Assembly: GCA_964406035.1 (NCBI GenBank)
Contig: CAYOQB010000006.1
Span: 3,419 to 67,418, forward strand
Length of the DNA: 64,000 bases
Direction: 5' to 3'
Source: JAIEPW01 sp964406035
GTDB lineage: Bacteria; Acidobacteriota; Terriglobia; Bryobacterales; Bryobacteraceae
A program made the position numbers and the translations under genes. This document shows positions 53,857 to 62,268 of the stretch, one piece after another. Positions within the stretch are counted from its first letter, which is position 1, and every line of letters begins with the position of its first letter. A model generated the notes under the pieces. That model ran no database searches. It saw nothing but the letters and a program-made list of their open reading frames with translations, and was not told where the DNA came from.

Positions 53857-55071
53857 ATGAACGTGATCCTGGGCGTCGGCGGGGGGATCGCAGTTTATAA
53901 GTCCGCCGAAACCGCGCGAGCGCTGATGCAGCGCGACTGCGCGGTGCAGGTGGTGATGACGCGGGCAGCCCGCAAGTTCGTCGCTCCGCTCACCTTCGCA
54001 GCCCTCACCGGGCGCAAAGTGATCACCGATCTCTTCTCCTCCGCCAGCGCCGAAGACACGCTGGCCAGTTCCGTGGAGCATATCCGCGTGGCGCAGGAGA
54101 ACGAATTGCTGCTGATCGCTCCCGCAACGGCGGATCTGCTGGCCAAACTCGCGCACGGGCACGCGGACGATTTCCTCACCACCACTTACCTCGCGTTCAC
54201 GGGTCCGGTGCTGATCGCACCCGCGATGAACACCAACATGTGGAATCACCCAGCGACGCGGGCCAATTTGCAAACGCTGCGCGAGCGCGGCCACGTGATC
54301 ATTGAGCCGGGGGAAGGGCTGCTAGCCTGCGGCACTTTCGGCCCGGGACGGATGGCCGAGCCCGAGCGCATTGCCGACGCGGTGGCGATGTATCGCAATC
54401 CGCTGCGCGACCTGGACGGCGAGGTGATCGTGATCACCGCCGGCCCCACGCAGGAGCCGCTCGATCCGGTTCGCTACATCACCAACCGCTCCAGCGGGAA
54501 GATGGGATTCGCGCTGGCGGAAGCAGCCGCCTCACGAGGCGCGAAGGTGGTGCTGGTTTCCGGACCCGTGCAGCTTCCCGATCCCTTCGGCGTCCGCACG
54601 ATTCGCGTCCGAACCGCGCAGGAGATGCGCGAAGCCGTGCTCTCCAACCTGGAGGAGGCGAGCATCATCATCAAGTCCGCCGCCGTGGCCGACTATCATC
54701 TGAGCTCGGTTCCGACCCAGAAGGTGAAGAAGACTCCTGCGCGCCTGTCGCTGGACCTCGACCCCACGCCGGACATCCTGGCCGAGCTGGGCCAAAAGAA
54801 AGGCGATCGCCTGCTGGTGGGCTTCGCCGCCGAGACCGAAAATCTGGTGGAGGAGGGGCGGCGCAAGCTGACCGGCAAGAATTGCGACATGCTGGTGGCG
54901 AACCTGGTCTCGCAGGAAGGCATCGGCTTTGAAAGCGATCACAACGAGGTGGTGCTGATCCTGCGCACGGGGGAAACGATCAAGGTCCCGCGCGCCTCGA
55001 AGCGCGAGATCGCGGACCGCATTTTCGATCAGATCCTGAAGCTCCGCCTGGCGCGGCATGCCGCCCGATGA
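53857..55071 (+). CDS. coaBC: Bifunctional phosphopantothenoylcysteine decarboxylase/synthase
   Basis: 404 aa. The CoaC half (1-190) has the FMN-site start LGVGGGIAVYKSAETARAL, the PAMNTNMW motif and the catalytic Cys in GLLACGTFGPGRM. The CoaB half carries ITAGPTQEPLDPVRYITNRSSG, KSAAVADY and the Lys-rich VPTQKVKK. It makes 4'-phosphopantetheine in coenzyme A synthesis. The stop overlaps the next gene by 4 nt. Confidence 0.97.
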   Translation: MNVILGVGGGIAVYKSAETARALMQRDCAVQVVMTRAARKFVAPLTFAALTGRKVITDLFSSASAEDTLASSVEHIRVAQENELLLIAPATADLLAKLAHGHADDFLTTTYLAFTGPVLIAPAMNTNMWNHPATRANLQTLRERGHVIIEPGEGLLACGTFGPGRMAEPERIADAVAMYRNPLRDLDGEVIVITAGPTQEPLDPVRYITNRSSGKMGFALAEAAASRGAKVVLVSGPVQLPDPFGVRTIRVRTAQEMREAVLSNLEEASIIIKSAAVADYHLSSVPTQKVKKTPARLSLDLDPTPDILAELGQKKGDRLLVGFAAETENLVEEGRRKLTGKNCDMLVANLVSQEGIGFESDHNEVVLILRTGETIKVPRASKREIADRIFDQILKLRLARHAAR

Positions 55072-55790
55072 ATCGCGACCAGCTTCAGGAGCGGCTTGCC
55101 TACCTGCGCGATCTCGGTATCAAGGACCTGTACGTCAGTCCGCGTGCCCCTGCTCCCGCGATGGAAACTCCGGCGGTCGCGCGCAACGCCGCGCCTCTGC
55201 CGTCCATCGTTCCCGATGGCGATACGCTGCCGCGCATCCTGGAAGATATCGGCGACTGCAAGCGGTGCCGGCTGTGCCTGGAGCGGAACAAGATCGTGTT
55301 CGGCTCCGGCGATCCGGAAGCCAAGCTGGTGTTCGTGGGCGAAGGACCGGGTGCGGATGAAGACGAACAGGGCGTCCCGTTTGTTGGTCGTGCCGGGCAG
55401 TTGCTAACGCAGATGATTGAAGGCACGGCCAAGAAAGAAGGCATTCCGCTGCAGCGCGCGAACGTCTACATCTGCAACGTGGTGAAGTGCCGCCCGCCGG
55501 GCAATCGCACGCCCGAACCGGACGAGATGGCCACCTGCGGCGAGTTTCTGTTCCGGCAGTTGATGACGATCCGGCCGAAGGCGATCTGCGCGCTTGGCGG
55601 CACCGCCGCCAAGGCGTTGCTCGGCGCCAAGGAAGGCGTCACCAAGCTGCGCGGGAACTGGCACAAGTGGCGGGACATCCCGGTGATGGTCACGTATCAC
55701 CCCAGCTACCTGTTGCGGCCCTACAATCAGAACGCCAAGCGCGAGGCCTGGGAAGATCTGAAGAAGGTCCTCCACTTCGTCTATGACTGA
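55068..55790 (+). CDS. Uracil-DNA glycosylase, family 4 (iron-sulfur)
   Basis: 240 aa. The glycosylase motif GEGPGADEDEQGVPFVGRAGQLL and the late TYHPSYLLRP (catalytic His region) define family 4. Cysteines in CKRCRLCLERNK and VKCRPPGNR, with others, can hold a [4Fe-4S] cluster. It removes uracil from DNA. The first 50 residues are a Pro/Ala-rich extension. Confidence 0.93.
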   Translation: MNRDQLQERLAYLRDLGIKDLYVSPRAPAPAMETPAVARNAAPLPSIVPDGDTLPRILEDIGDCKRCRLCLERNKIVFGSGDPEAKLVFVGEGPGADEDEQGVPFVGRAGQLLTQMIEGTAKKEGIPLQRANVYICNVVKCRPPGNRTPEPDEMATCGEFLFRQLMTIRPKAICALGGTAAKALLGAKEGVTKLRGNWHKWRDIPVMVTYHPSYLLRPYNQNAKREAWEDLKKVLHFVYD

Positions 55791-56439
55791 GCGGGGCCTG
55801 TTCATCACGCTGGAAGGCGGCGACGGCTCCGGCAAGTCGACGCAGTTTCGCAAACTGCTGGAACGGCTGGAGGCGGCCGGACAGGATGTGCTGGCCAATG
55901 TCGAGCCTGGAGGAACGCCGATCGGACAGCAGATCCGCCGCATCTTCCTCGACCCCGCCAATCACGAAATCAGTCCGGTAACCGAACTTCTCCTGGTGTT
56001 CGCCGCGCGCGCGCAGAACGTCGATGAAAGGATCCTGCCTGCGCTGCGGCAGGGCCGCATGGTGGTTTCCGACCGCTTCACCGATTCCACGCTGGCTTAT
56101 CAGGGGGCGGCCTGCGGCCTGGGCGCCGACACCGTGCTGGAGGTGGACCGCATCGCCTGCCGCGGCCTGGTGCCGGACCTGACGCTGTATTTCGATATCG
56201 ATGTCGAGACCGGACTTGCCCGCGCGCGTCAAAGAAACCAGCGCGGCGACGGCGCGGAAGCGCGTATCGACAACCGCGACATCGCGTTTCACAAAAGGGC
56301 GCGAGCCGAATATCTCCGGATCGCCACCGATGAGCCGAACCGCTTCCACGTGATCGATGCATCGCGCGGCATCGAGGAAGTGGCTGAAGAAGTCTGGAGC
56401 GCTGTTCAGTCTTTGATCGAAAGGAAAATCAAAACATGA
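55783..56439 (+). CDS. tmk: Thymidylate kinase
   Basis: 218 aa with the P-loop LEGGDGSGKSTQ, a DR(F/Y) motif (VVSDRFTDSTLAYQG) and the LID region RARQRNQRGDGAEARID. It phosphorylates dTMP to dTDP. It overlaps the glycosylase gene by 8 nt and the next gene by 4 nt. Confidence 0.96.
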   Translation: MTERGLFITLEGGDGSGKSTQFRKLLERLEAAGQDVLANVEPGGTPIGQQIRRIFLDPANHEISPVTELLLVFAARAQNVDERILPALRQGRMVVSDRFTDSTLAYQGAACGLGADTVLEVDRIACRGLVPDLTLYFDIDVETGLARARQRNQRGDGAEARIDNRDIAFHKRARAEYLRIATDEPNRFHVIDASRGIEEVAEEVWSAVQSLIERKIKT

Positions 56440-56870
56440 AATTCTGCCTGTTGCTGTTGACCTCCGCCGCTCTGCTGTCGGCCGGCGAAAAGAAATTCCT
56501 GCACTGCTTCGCGTTCACCACCGTGGACACGGCCACCGAAGCCGATTGGGCTGCGTTCGCCAAGGCGACCGACGAATTGCCCGGCAAGGTGAAGGGCCTG
56601 GAGAAGGTGTGGCACGGCAAGCTGCGCAATCCGCTAAACCAGGTTCAGCCCCGCGGCGTGGACGCCGAGTCGCGCAAGAAGCTGATGGCGGGCGAGGACA
56701 CACCCGTGACCGCGCGGATGCTGCAGCGCAAGCACGGAGCGTGCATGCAGTTCGCCGACGAAGCTGCCTTCCAGGCTTACGGCGGATCGCCGGGGCACAA
56801 GGAGTGGGAGGCGGTGTACTCCAAGGTCCGGGTTCCCGGCACCACCACGTTCCAGATCCTGGGCCAGTAA
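56436..56870 (+). CDS. Small secreted Dabb-type (stress-response A/B barrel) protein
   Basis: 144 aa with a signal-like start (MKFCLLLLTSAALLSAGEKK). The rest fits a dimeric alpha/beta barrel: KKFLHCFAFT, the helix ATDELPGKVKGLEKVWHGK, and the end HKEWEAVYSKVRVPGTTTFQIL. Such domains often bind small molecules; export of this one is unusual. ATGA overlap with tmk. Confidence 0.8.
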   Translation: MKFCLLLLTSAALLSAGEKKFLHCFAFTTVDTATEADWAAFAKATDELPGKVKGLEKVWHGKLRNPLNQVQPRGVDAESRKKLMAGEDTPVTARMLQRKHGACMQFADEAAFQAYGGSPGHKEWEAVYSKVRVPGTTTFQILGQ

Positions 56871-56919
56871 CGGCTGAATAGCGCACGGCGCGGGCGATCC
56901 GGGTCACAATGAAGTAGGA

Positions 56920-58836
56920 ATGATCCAGCTCTCCGGCGCCGCCAAGCGCTTCGGCCACAAAATCCTCTTCGAAAACCTTGACTGGCTGCTGACGCCCAAG
57001 GACCGCGTCGGCATTGTCGGCGGCAACGGGACCGGCAAGTCCACGCTGCTGAAGATCCTGAGCGGGGCGGAGCAACTGGACGCCGGAACCCTCACCTCCA
57101 TGCGCGGGATCACCATGGGCTATCTCGCTCAGGATGGCCTGTCGCTGGAGGGACGCAGCGTTTTCGACGAATGCCTTTCGGTGTTCGACGACCTGAAAGC
57201 CATGGACCGCGAACGCGAGGACATCGGCCACCGTCTGGGTGACCTGGACCCCGCCGGCGAGGAATACCGCAAGCTGGCGGATCGCCTGCACGATATCGAC
57301 ACGCATTTCCAGGCTCGCGACGGCTACTCGATCGAGGCCCAGGCGGGCGCGGTGCTCAACGGCCTCGGCTTCCGCAAGGAAGACTGGGGACGCGACACCA
57401 GCGAGTTCTCGGGCGGCTGGCAGATGCGCATCGCGCTGGCGAAGCTTCTGCTGGAGAAGCCCAACCTGCTGCTGCTCGACGAGCCTACCAACCACCTGGA
57501 CCTTGAGGCTCGCAACTGGCTGGAGGGCTATCTCTCCAACTACCCCAACGCTTTCGTCCTGATCTCCCACGACCGCTACTTCCTGGATGTCACCGTAAAC
57601 CGCATCGTGGAGATCTGGAACAAGAAGGTCTGGTTTTATCCGGGAAACTACGAGAAGTACCTGGCGCAAAAGCAACAACGGCGCGAGCAGTTGGAGGCCG
57701 AATTCCGGAATCAGCAGGAGCACATCCAGCATCTGGAAGCGTTCATCGAACGGTTCCGCTACAAGGCGAGTAAGGCCAAGCAGGTGCAGAGCCGCCTCAA
57801 GGAGCTGGAGAAGATCGAGCGCATCGAGCTTCCCAACGAGGAAAAGACCATCCACTTCTCGTTCCCGCAGCCCAAGCCGAGCGGGCGGATCGTGGCCGAG
57901 TTCACCAAAGTAGCGAAGAGCTACGGCGCGAAGAAGGTTCTGGAGAACGTGAACTTTGTCATCGAGCGCGGGGACCGCATCGCGCTGGTGGGCGTGAACG
58001 GAGCCGGCAAATCCACTTTGATCAAGCTGCTGGCGGGCACGGAGCCGCTGACCTCGGGCGACTACCGCATCGGGCATAACGTGGAGCCCGATTACTTCGC
58101 GCAGGATCAGTACAAGGAGCTCGACACCGACGCCCGCCTGCTGGACGACATCCGGGAGATGGCGCCGCGGCGTTCGGAGACCGAGCTGCGCTCCCTGCTC
58201 GGCTGCTTCCTGTTCACGGAAGACGACGTGTACAAGCGGATCGGCGTGCTTTCGGGCGGCGAGCGGAACCGCTACGCGCTCGCCAGGCTGCTGTTGCAGC
58301 CCTCCAACTTCCTGCTGCTGGACGAACCGACGAATCACCTGGACATGCGAGCCAAGGACGTGCTGCTCGAATCGCTGGCCGATTTCGGCGGCACGGTGGT
58401 GCTGGTGTCGCATGACCGCTACTTCATCGACAAGCTGGCGACCCGCGTATTCGAAGTTGAGGGCGGAACGGTGACCGCCTACCCCGGCAACTATGAGGAG
58501 TATCTGCGGCGCAAAGCGGGCATCGCCGATCCGGTGATCGAGGAATACGCTCCCGCGATTCGCAACGGCGACGCCCCGGCGATCCAGGAAGCCGCCCGGA
58601 AGCGCCTGAACCCGATCAAGCGGAAGCATCTGGAGGATCGCTGCGCGGAGATCGAGGAGGAAGTGTCGCGCGCGGAGGCGGAGATCGCCGCGTTCGAGCA
58701 GGACCTGGCATCCTTCCGCGGAGTGGAAGAAACGCAGCGGGTCTCACAATTGCTGAATGCGCGCCGCGCCCGCCTGGAGGAGCTGACGGTCGAATGGGAA
58801 CAGAACGCTGCCGCGCTGGAAGACTCGTCAGCGTGA
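56920..58836 (+). CDS. ABC-F ATPase (ribosome-associated type)
   Basis: 638 aa with two NBDs and no TM helices. NBD1: Walker A GGNGTGKST, signature FSGGWQ, Walker B LLLLDEPTNHLD. An ~80-residue helical linker (about 240-310) precedes NBD2: GVNGAGKST, LSGGERNRYALARLL, LLLDEPTNHLD. A C-terminal coiled coil (about 560-635) resembles Uup/YheS-type proteins. ABC-F factors act on the ribosome; which subgroup this is cannot be settled from motifs. The 3' end overlaps trpS (opposite strand) by 9 nt. Confidence 0.94.
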   Translation: MIQLSGAAKRFGHKILFENLDWLLTPKDRVGIVGGNGTGKSTLLKILSGAEQLDAGTLTSMRGITMGYLAQDGLSLEGRSVFDECLSVFDDLKAMDREREDIGHRLGDLDPAGEEYRKLADRLHDIDTHFQARDGYSIEAQAGAVLNGLGFRKEDWGRDTSEFSGGWQMRIALAKLLLEKPNLLLLDEPTNHLDLEARNWLEGYLSNYPNAFVLISHDRYFLDVTVNRIVEIWNKKVWFYPGNYEKYLAQKQQRREQLEAEFRNQQEHIQHLEAFIERFRYKASKAKQVQSRLKELEKIERIELPNEEKTIHFSFPQPKPSGRIVAEFTKVAKSYGAKKVLENVNFVIERGDRIALVGVNGAGKSTLIKLLAGTEPLTSGDYRIGHNVEPDYFAQDQYKELDTDARLLDDIREMAPRRSETELRSLLGCFLFTEDDVYKRIGVLSGGERNRYALARLLLQPSNFLLLDEPTNHLDMRAKDVLLESLADFGGTVVLVSHDRYFIDKLATRVFEVEGGTVTAYPGNYEEYLRRKAGIADPVIEEYAPAIRNGDAPAIQEAARKRLNPIKRKHLEDRCAEIEEEVSRAEAEIAAFEQDLASFRGVEETQRVSQLLNARRARLEELTVEWEQNAAALEDSSA

Positions 58837-59817
58837 GGTGTACAGGCCCATCGCCTTTTTTACTTCCTGAACGGTCTTGCGGGCCCATGGCGACACGCGT
58901 TCGGCGCCGGCGTCGAGCACGCTCGAAACGTAATGCGGATCGGCCGTGATGTCGCGGTAGCGTTGCTGCAGCGGCTCCAGGGAAGCGATCACGGCGTCGG
59001 CCACGGTTTTCTTCAGGTCGCCGTAGCGCATGCCGGAAAAGACTTCGGGCATTTTGCTGGAAGGCGTTTCCGTAAACGCCTGATAGATGGAAAGCAGGTT
59101 GCGCACGCCTGGTCCCATGGTCTCGAAATCCACAGCCGGGTTGGAGTCCGTGGTGGCGCGCAGGATCTTCTTCCGCACCTGATCGAGCGGATCCAGCAGC
59201 CCGATCGCGTGCCCGGAACCCGGCGTGGACTTCGACATCTTCTTTTCCGGATCGTCCAGCCCCATGATGCGCGCGCCGACAGCGGGCAGCCGGGTCTCCG
59301 GCATCACGAACACCTCGCCATACAACGAATTGAACCTCTGCGCGATGTCGCGGGTCAGCTCCAGATGCTGGGATTGATCGTCGCCCACCGGGACCTTCGC
59401 CGCGTTATACAGCAGGATGTCGGCGGCCATTAGCACCGGATACTGCAGCAGGCCGTCGCCGACGGTCTCCTGCGCCGCCGCTTTCGCCTTGTATTGCGTC
59501 ATGCGTTCCAGCCAGCCCACCGGAGTTACGCAGGTCAGCATCCAGGCGAGCTCGGCGTGCTCCGGCACCGAGGACTGCACCATCAGCGAGGAATGTCCGG
59601 GGTCGATGCCGATCGCCAGCAGCATCCCCGCGAGCTCCTCGATCTTCTGCCGCAGTTCCTTTGGGTCCTGATAGACGGTGATGGCGTGCAGGTCGACGAT
59701 GCAGTAGATGCTCTCGAACTCGTATTGCATCCGCGCCCAGTTCTTGAGCGCGCCAAGATAATTTCCGATGTGCGGGCTGCCGGTGGGTTGGATGCCGGAG
59801 AAGACTCGTGCTTTCAT
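58828..59817 (-). CDS. trpS: Tryptophanyl-tRNA synthetase
   Basis: 329 aa from ATG 59817; the longer frame upstream is antisense to the next gene. Class I signatures are PTGSPHIGNYLGAL (HIGH) and KKMSKSTPGS (KMSKS). Length is normal for bacterial TrpRS. It charges tRNA-Trp. The ABC-F gene overlaps its 3' end by 9 nt. Confidence 0.97.
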   Translation of the reverse strand: MKARVFSGIQPTGSPHIGNYLGALKNWARMQYEFESIYCIVDLHAITVYQDPKELRQKIEELAGMLLAIGIDPGHSSLMVQSSVPEHAELAWMLTCVTPVGWLERMTQYKAKAAAQETVGDGLLQYPVLMAADILLYNAAKVPVGDDQSQHLELTRDIAQRFNSLYGEVFVMPETRLPAVGARIMGLDDPEKKMSKSTPGSGHAIGLLDPLDQVRKKILRATTDSNPAVDFETMGPGVRNLLSIYQAFTETPSSKMPEVFSGMRYGDLKKTVADAVIASLEPLQQRYRDITADPHYVSSVLDAGAERVSPWARKTVQEVKKAMGLYTSR

Positions 59818-59907
59818 GCTAAGTGGGGGTAAGTTCCTATCGTAAACGAACTGCACGCGGAAAAATGGGTTTACGGCGGTGAAGCGCTGGCTCGTCTGGA
59901 TGGACGC

Positions 59908-61035
59908 GTGGTGCTGACGCCGTTCCTGTTGCCCGGCGAATCGGCGCGGGTGGAGATCGCCAGCGCCAAGAGCGACCTGCTGCGGGGCCGTGTTCAGGAG
60001 CTGCTGACGCGCAACGAAGCACGCCAGGAGCCGCCCTGCCCCGTATTCGGCGCTTGCGGCGGCTGCCACTACCAGCACGCCAGCTACGAATTTCAGGTGG
60101 CCGGGAAGGTGGACATCCTGCGCGAGCAGTTGCGGCGCGTCGGCAAGATCGATTGGACCGGCCCTATCGAGGCGATCACCGGCGATCCCTGGCGCTATCG
60201 CAATCGCGTGCAGGTGCGCCTGGCTTCCTCCGGCATCGGGTACCTGGCCTGGGGCACGCACGATCTGGTGCCCACGCGCGTGTGCCCCATTTCCTGGGAG
60301 CCGGTGGAAGCCGCGATTCAGGCCCTCTGGAAGATGCGCAACGATTCCCGCTTTCCCGGGTTCCTGCGCACCGTGGAACTATTCACGAACGGCGACAAGG
60401 TCCAGTTGAACGTGCTGGAGACGGATCGCAAGCCGGCGCGCTGGTTCTTCGACTGGTGCGCGGAGATGATTCCGGGCGCAGCCGATCCGCACCTGGATTA
60501 CCGCGCGGGCGGCTTCGACTTCCGGGTCAGCCACGATTCCTTTTTCCAGGTGAACCGGCTTCTCGTGGAGCGGCTGCCGCAGGCCGCGATCGGCGATGCG
60601 CAAGGAACCTCCGCCGTGGATCTCTACGCCGGCGTGGGATTGTTCTCGCTGGAGCTGACTCGCAGGTTTCAGGACGTTACCGGGGTGGAGAGCATCGTCA
60701 GCGCGGCTCGCGACCTGGAGTACAACGCGGGACGGGCGGCGCGCGGCGTGCGCGTGGTCAAGGAACGGGTGGAGGACTACCTGGCCAAGCTGGAGGAGGC
60801 TCCCGACTTCGTCCTCGCGGATCCGCCTCGCGCCGGGTTGGGCAAGATCGCCACAAGGCATCTCGTGCGGGTGAAGCCGCGGCGGATCACCATCGTGTCC
60901 TGCGATCCGGCGACGCTGGCGCGGGACCTGGCGGCGCTGATCGCCGGGGGCTACCGGATCGGCTCGGTGGCGATGATCGACTTGTTTCCGCAGACCTATC
61001 ACATCGAGAGCATCGTCACGCTGCACGCGGAGTGA
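59908..61035 (+). CDS. Class I SAM-dependent RNA methyltransferase (TrmA/RlmCD family), start unclear
   Basis: At least 375 aa. Iron-sulfur cysteines lie in CPVFGACGGC, the SAM-binding motif is VDLYAGVGLFSLELTRRF, and the catalytic Cys sits in VSCDPATLARD. It should methylate uridine in rRNA. The first standard start (GTG 59908) is inside an N-terminal TRAM domain: codons before it (59839-59907) encode ...EKWVYGGEALARLDGRV, typical of the family, back to a TAA at 59830-59832. No ATG, GTG or TTG occurs in that stretch, so the true start may be ATC 59839 or CTG 59851, or a base may be wrong. Coordinates here use the standard start. Confidence 0.88.
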   Translation: MVLTPFLLPGESARVEIASAKSDLLRGRVQELLTRNEARQEPPCPVFGACGGCHYQHASYEFQVAGKVDILREQLRRVGKIDWTGPIEAITGDPWRYRNRVQVRLASSGIGYLAWGTHDLVPTRVCPISWEPVEAAIQALWKMRNDSRFPGFLRTVELFTNGDKVQLNVLETDRKPARWFFDWCAEMIPGAADPHLDYRAGGFDFRVSHDSFFQVNRLLVERLPQAAIGDAQGTSAVDLYAGVGLFSLELTRRFQDVTGVESIVSAARDLEYNAGRAARGVRVVKERVEDYLAKLEEAPDFVLADPPRAGLGKIATRHLVRVKPRRITIVSCDPATLARDLAALIAGGYRIGSVAMIDLFPQTYHIESIVTLHAE

Positions 61036-61323
61036 TCAGGAATCCCGCAGCAGGGGGATGGCCCAGGCGCGCACGGCGTCGCGCAGCGGAGGGAGTACGG
61101 CGACAAGACCGGCGACGGGCGCAGTCACCAGCAGCACAGCCAGGCCGGCGGCGGACGGCAGAATCCACGCCGAGGCCGCGATCGCCGCCATCCAGTAAGC
61201 GAGCATCAGCAGCGATGCGGCCCGGCGTCGCGGCGGCGTGGCCGCGATGCGCGTGGCCAGATACGGCCGCATCTCCGGCCGGGGGATCCGTGCGTAGGCT
61301 TGCCGGATCAGGTCCTCGTCCAT
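61036..61323 (-). CDS. Small membrane protein partnering an ECF sigma factor
   Basis: 95 aa from ATG 61323: a 30-residue basic/helical cytoplasmic start (MDEDLIRQAYARIPRPEMRPYL) and two TM helices (about 37-55 and 60-80). It overlaps the sigma factor by 16 nt, so it is the likely membrane-bound anti-sigma factor, although no zinc-finger motif is present. Confidence 0.72.
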   Translation of the reverse strand: MDEDLIRQAYARIPRPEMRPYLATRIAATPPRRRAASLLMLAYWMAAIAASAWILPSAAGLAVLLVTAPVAGLVAVLPPLRDAVRAWAIPLLRDS

Positions 61324-61856
61324 GACAACCTCCTGCGAATCTGCTCCCGGGCGCGCGCCAGATAGGACTTCAGCGTACCCGCCGGCACCCCGAGCGTGGC
61401 GCTGATCTCCTCCAGGGGGCGTTCCAGCCAGTAATACTGCAACACCAAAGCGCGGTACAGGTCGGGAAGCTTGTCGACCGCCTCGCGCACCGCTGCATGT
61501 TCCTCCGCCCGCAGCAGCGCCGCCGGGGAATCGTCCACCGACGCCAGCCGCGACAACGCGTCCTCTCCCAGATGCGGCAATCTGCGGCGCGCCAGCTTGC
61601 GGCGATCCACGGCCAGCCGGTAGGCGATGCGGCACAGCCATCCCGCGAATGCTTCGCTGTCGCGAAGCTGGGCCAGGTTCCGAAACGCCGCCAGAAACGC
61701 CTCCTGTGCCACCTCCTCCGCTTCGCCGTCACTCCCCGGACCCAGCACCGACAGCGCGAGATAGAACACGCGCTGCTGGTGAGCTTCCACCAGACGGCGG
61801 AAGGCGGCCTCGTCTCCCGTTCGCAGATACTCGCGGATGGCATCGCGATCCGTCAA
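61308..61856 (-). CDS. ECF (sigma-70 family) sigma factor
   Basis: 182 aa with region 2 (RLVEAHQQRVFYLALSVLG, EEVAQEAFLAAFRNL, AGWLCRIAYRLAVD) and region 4 (VDKLPDLYRALVLQYYWLE, SATLGVPAGTLKSYLARARE). It starts 1 nt after the stop of a small membrane protein gene and overlaps its partner downstream. Unlike the one at 34072, its operon carries no secretion genes. Confidence 0.93.
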   Translation of the reverse strand: MTDRDAIREYLRTGDEAAFRRLVEAHQQRVFYLALSVLGPGSDGEAEEVAQEAFLAAFRNLAQLRDSEAFAGWLCRIAYRLAVDRRKLARRRLPHLGEDALSRLASVDDSPAALLRAEEHAAVREAVDKLPDLYRALVLQYYWLERPLEEISATLGVPAGTLKSYLARAREQIRRRLSWTRT

Positions 61857-61857
61857 C

Positions 61858-62268
61858 TCAAGCCTTGCGGGTCAGCACATAGTGGAGAAACAAGCCCACC
61901 CCGAAGAACACCGGAATCAGGCCGAAAGACCAGATCCGCTGGTGGTAATCTTCGCCCGAGTACCGCAAAGCGAGGGTGGTGCCGGCGCCCAGCATCACAA
62001 AGATCGCGCCGACGCCCAGCGGCCAGCGCGGATTCAGCTTGATCTGCGTCCACAGGCTGCCGTTCGTATCCCGTGGCGAGTCGTAGTCCGGCCACTCCGG
62101 CGCGGGCAAACCCTTCTCCATGGCGGTCATCCTTTCCTTGTGAATCAACTCGTGCCTGCGGTCATGACGGCGGAGCCGGAGCTGCCAGATGACGATGATC
62201 AGCAGCGCCCATCCGAAGCACCAGGCGAGCACAAATTCGGGCGTGGCGAAGGCGGGATTCGGCGGCAC
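61858..62268 (-). CDS. Small membrane protein with central charged loop (DUF6249-like)
   Basis: 136 aa from GTG 62268, picked for the AAAGGAGGG leader and the TAGTG overlap with the upstream stop. Three TM helices: near 10-30, 85-105 and 112-130. The loop after the first carries RHELIHKERMTAMEKGLPAPE, which resembles the DUF6249 family. It sits between the serine hydrolase and the sigma factor and is probably part of the same signalling unit. Confidence 0.7.
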   Translation of the reverse strand: MPPNPAFATPEFVLAWCFGWALLIIVIWQLRLRRHDRRHELIHKERMTAMEKGLPAPEWPDYDSPRDTNGSLWTQIKLNPRWPLGVGAIFVMLGAGTTLALRYSGEDYHQRIWSFGLIPVFFGVGLFLHYVLTRKA

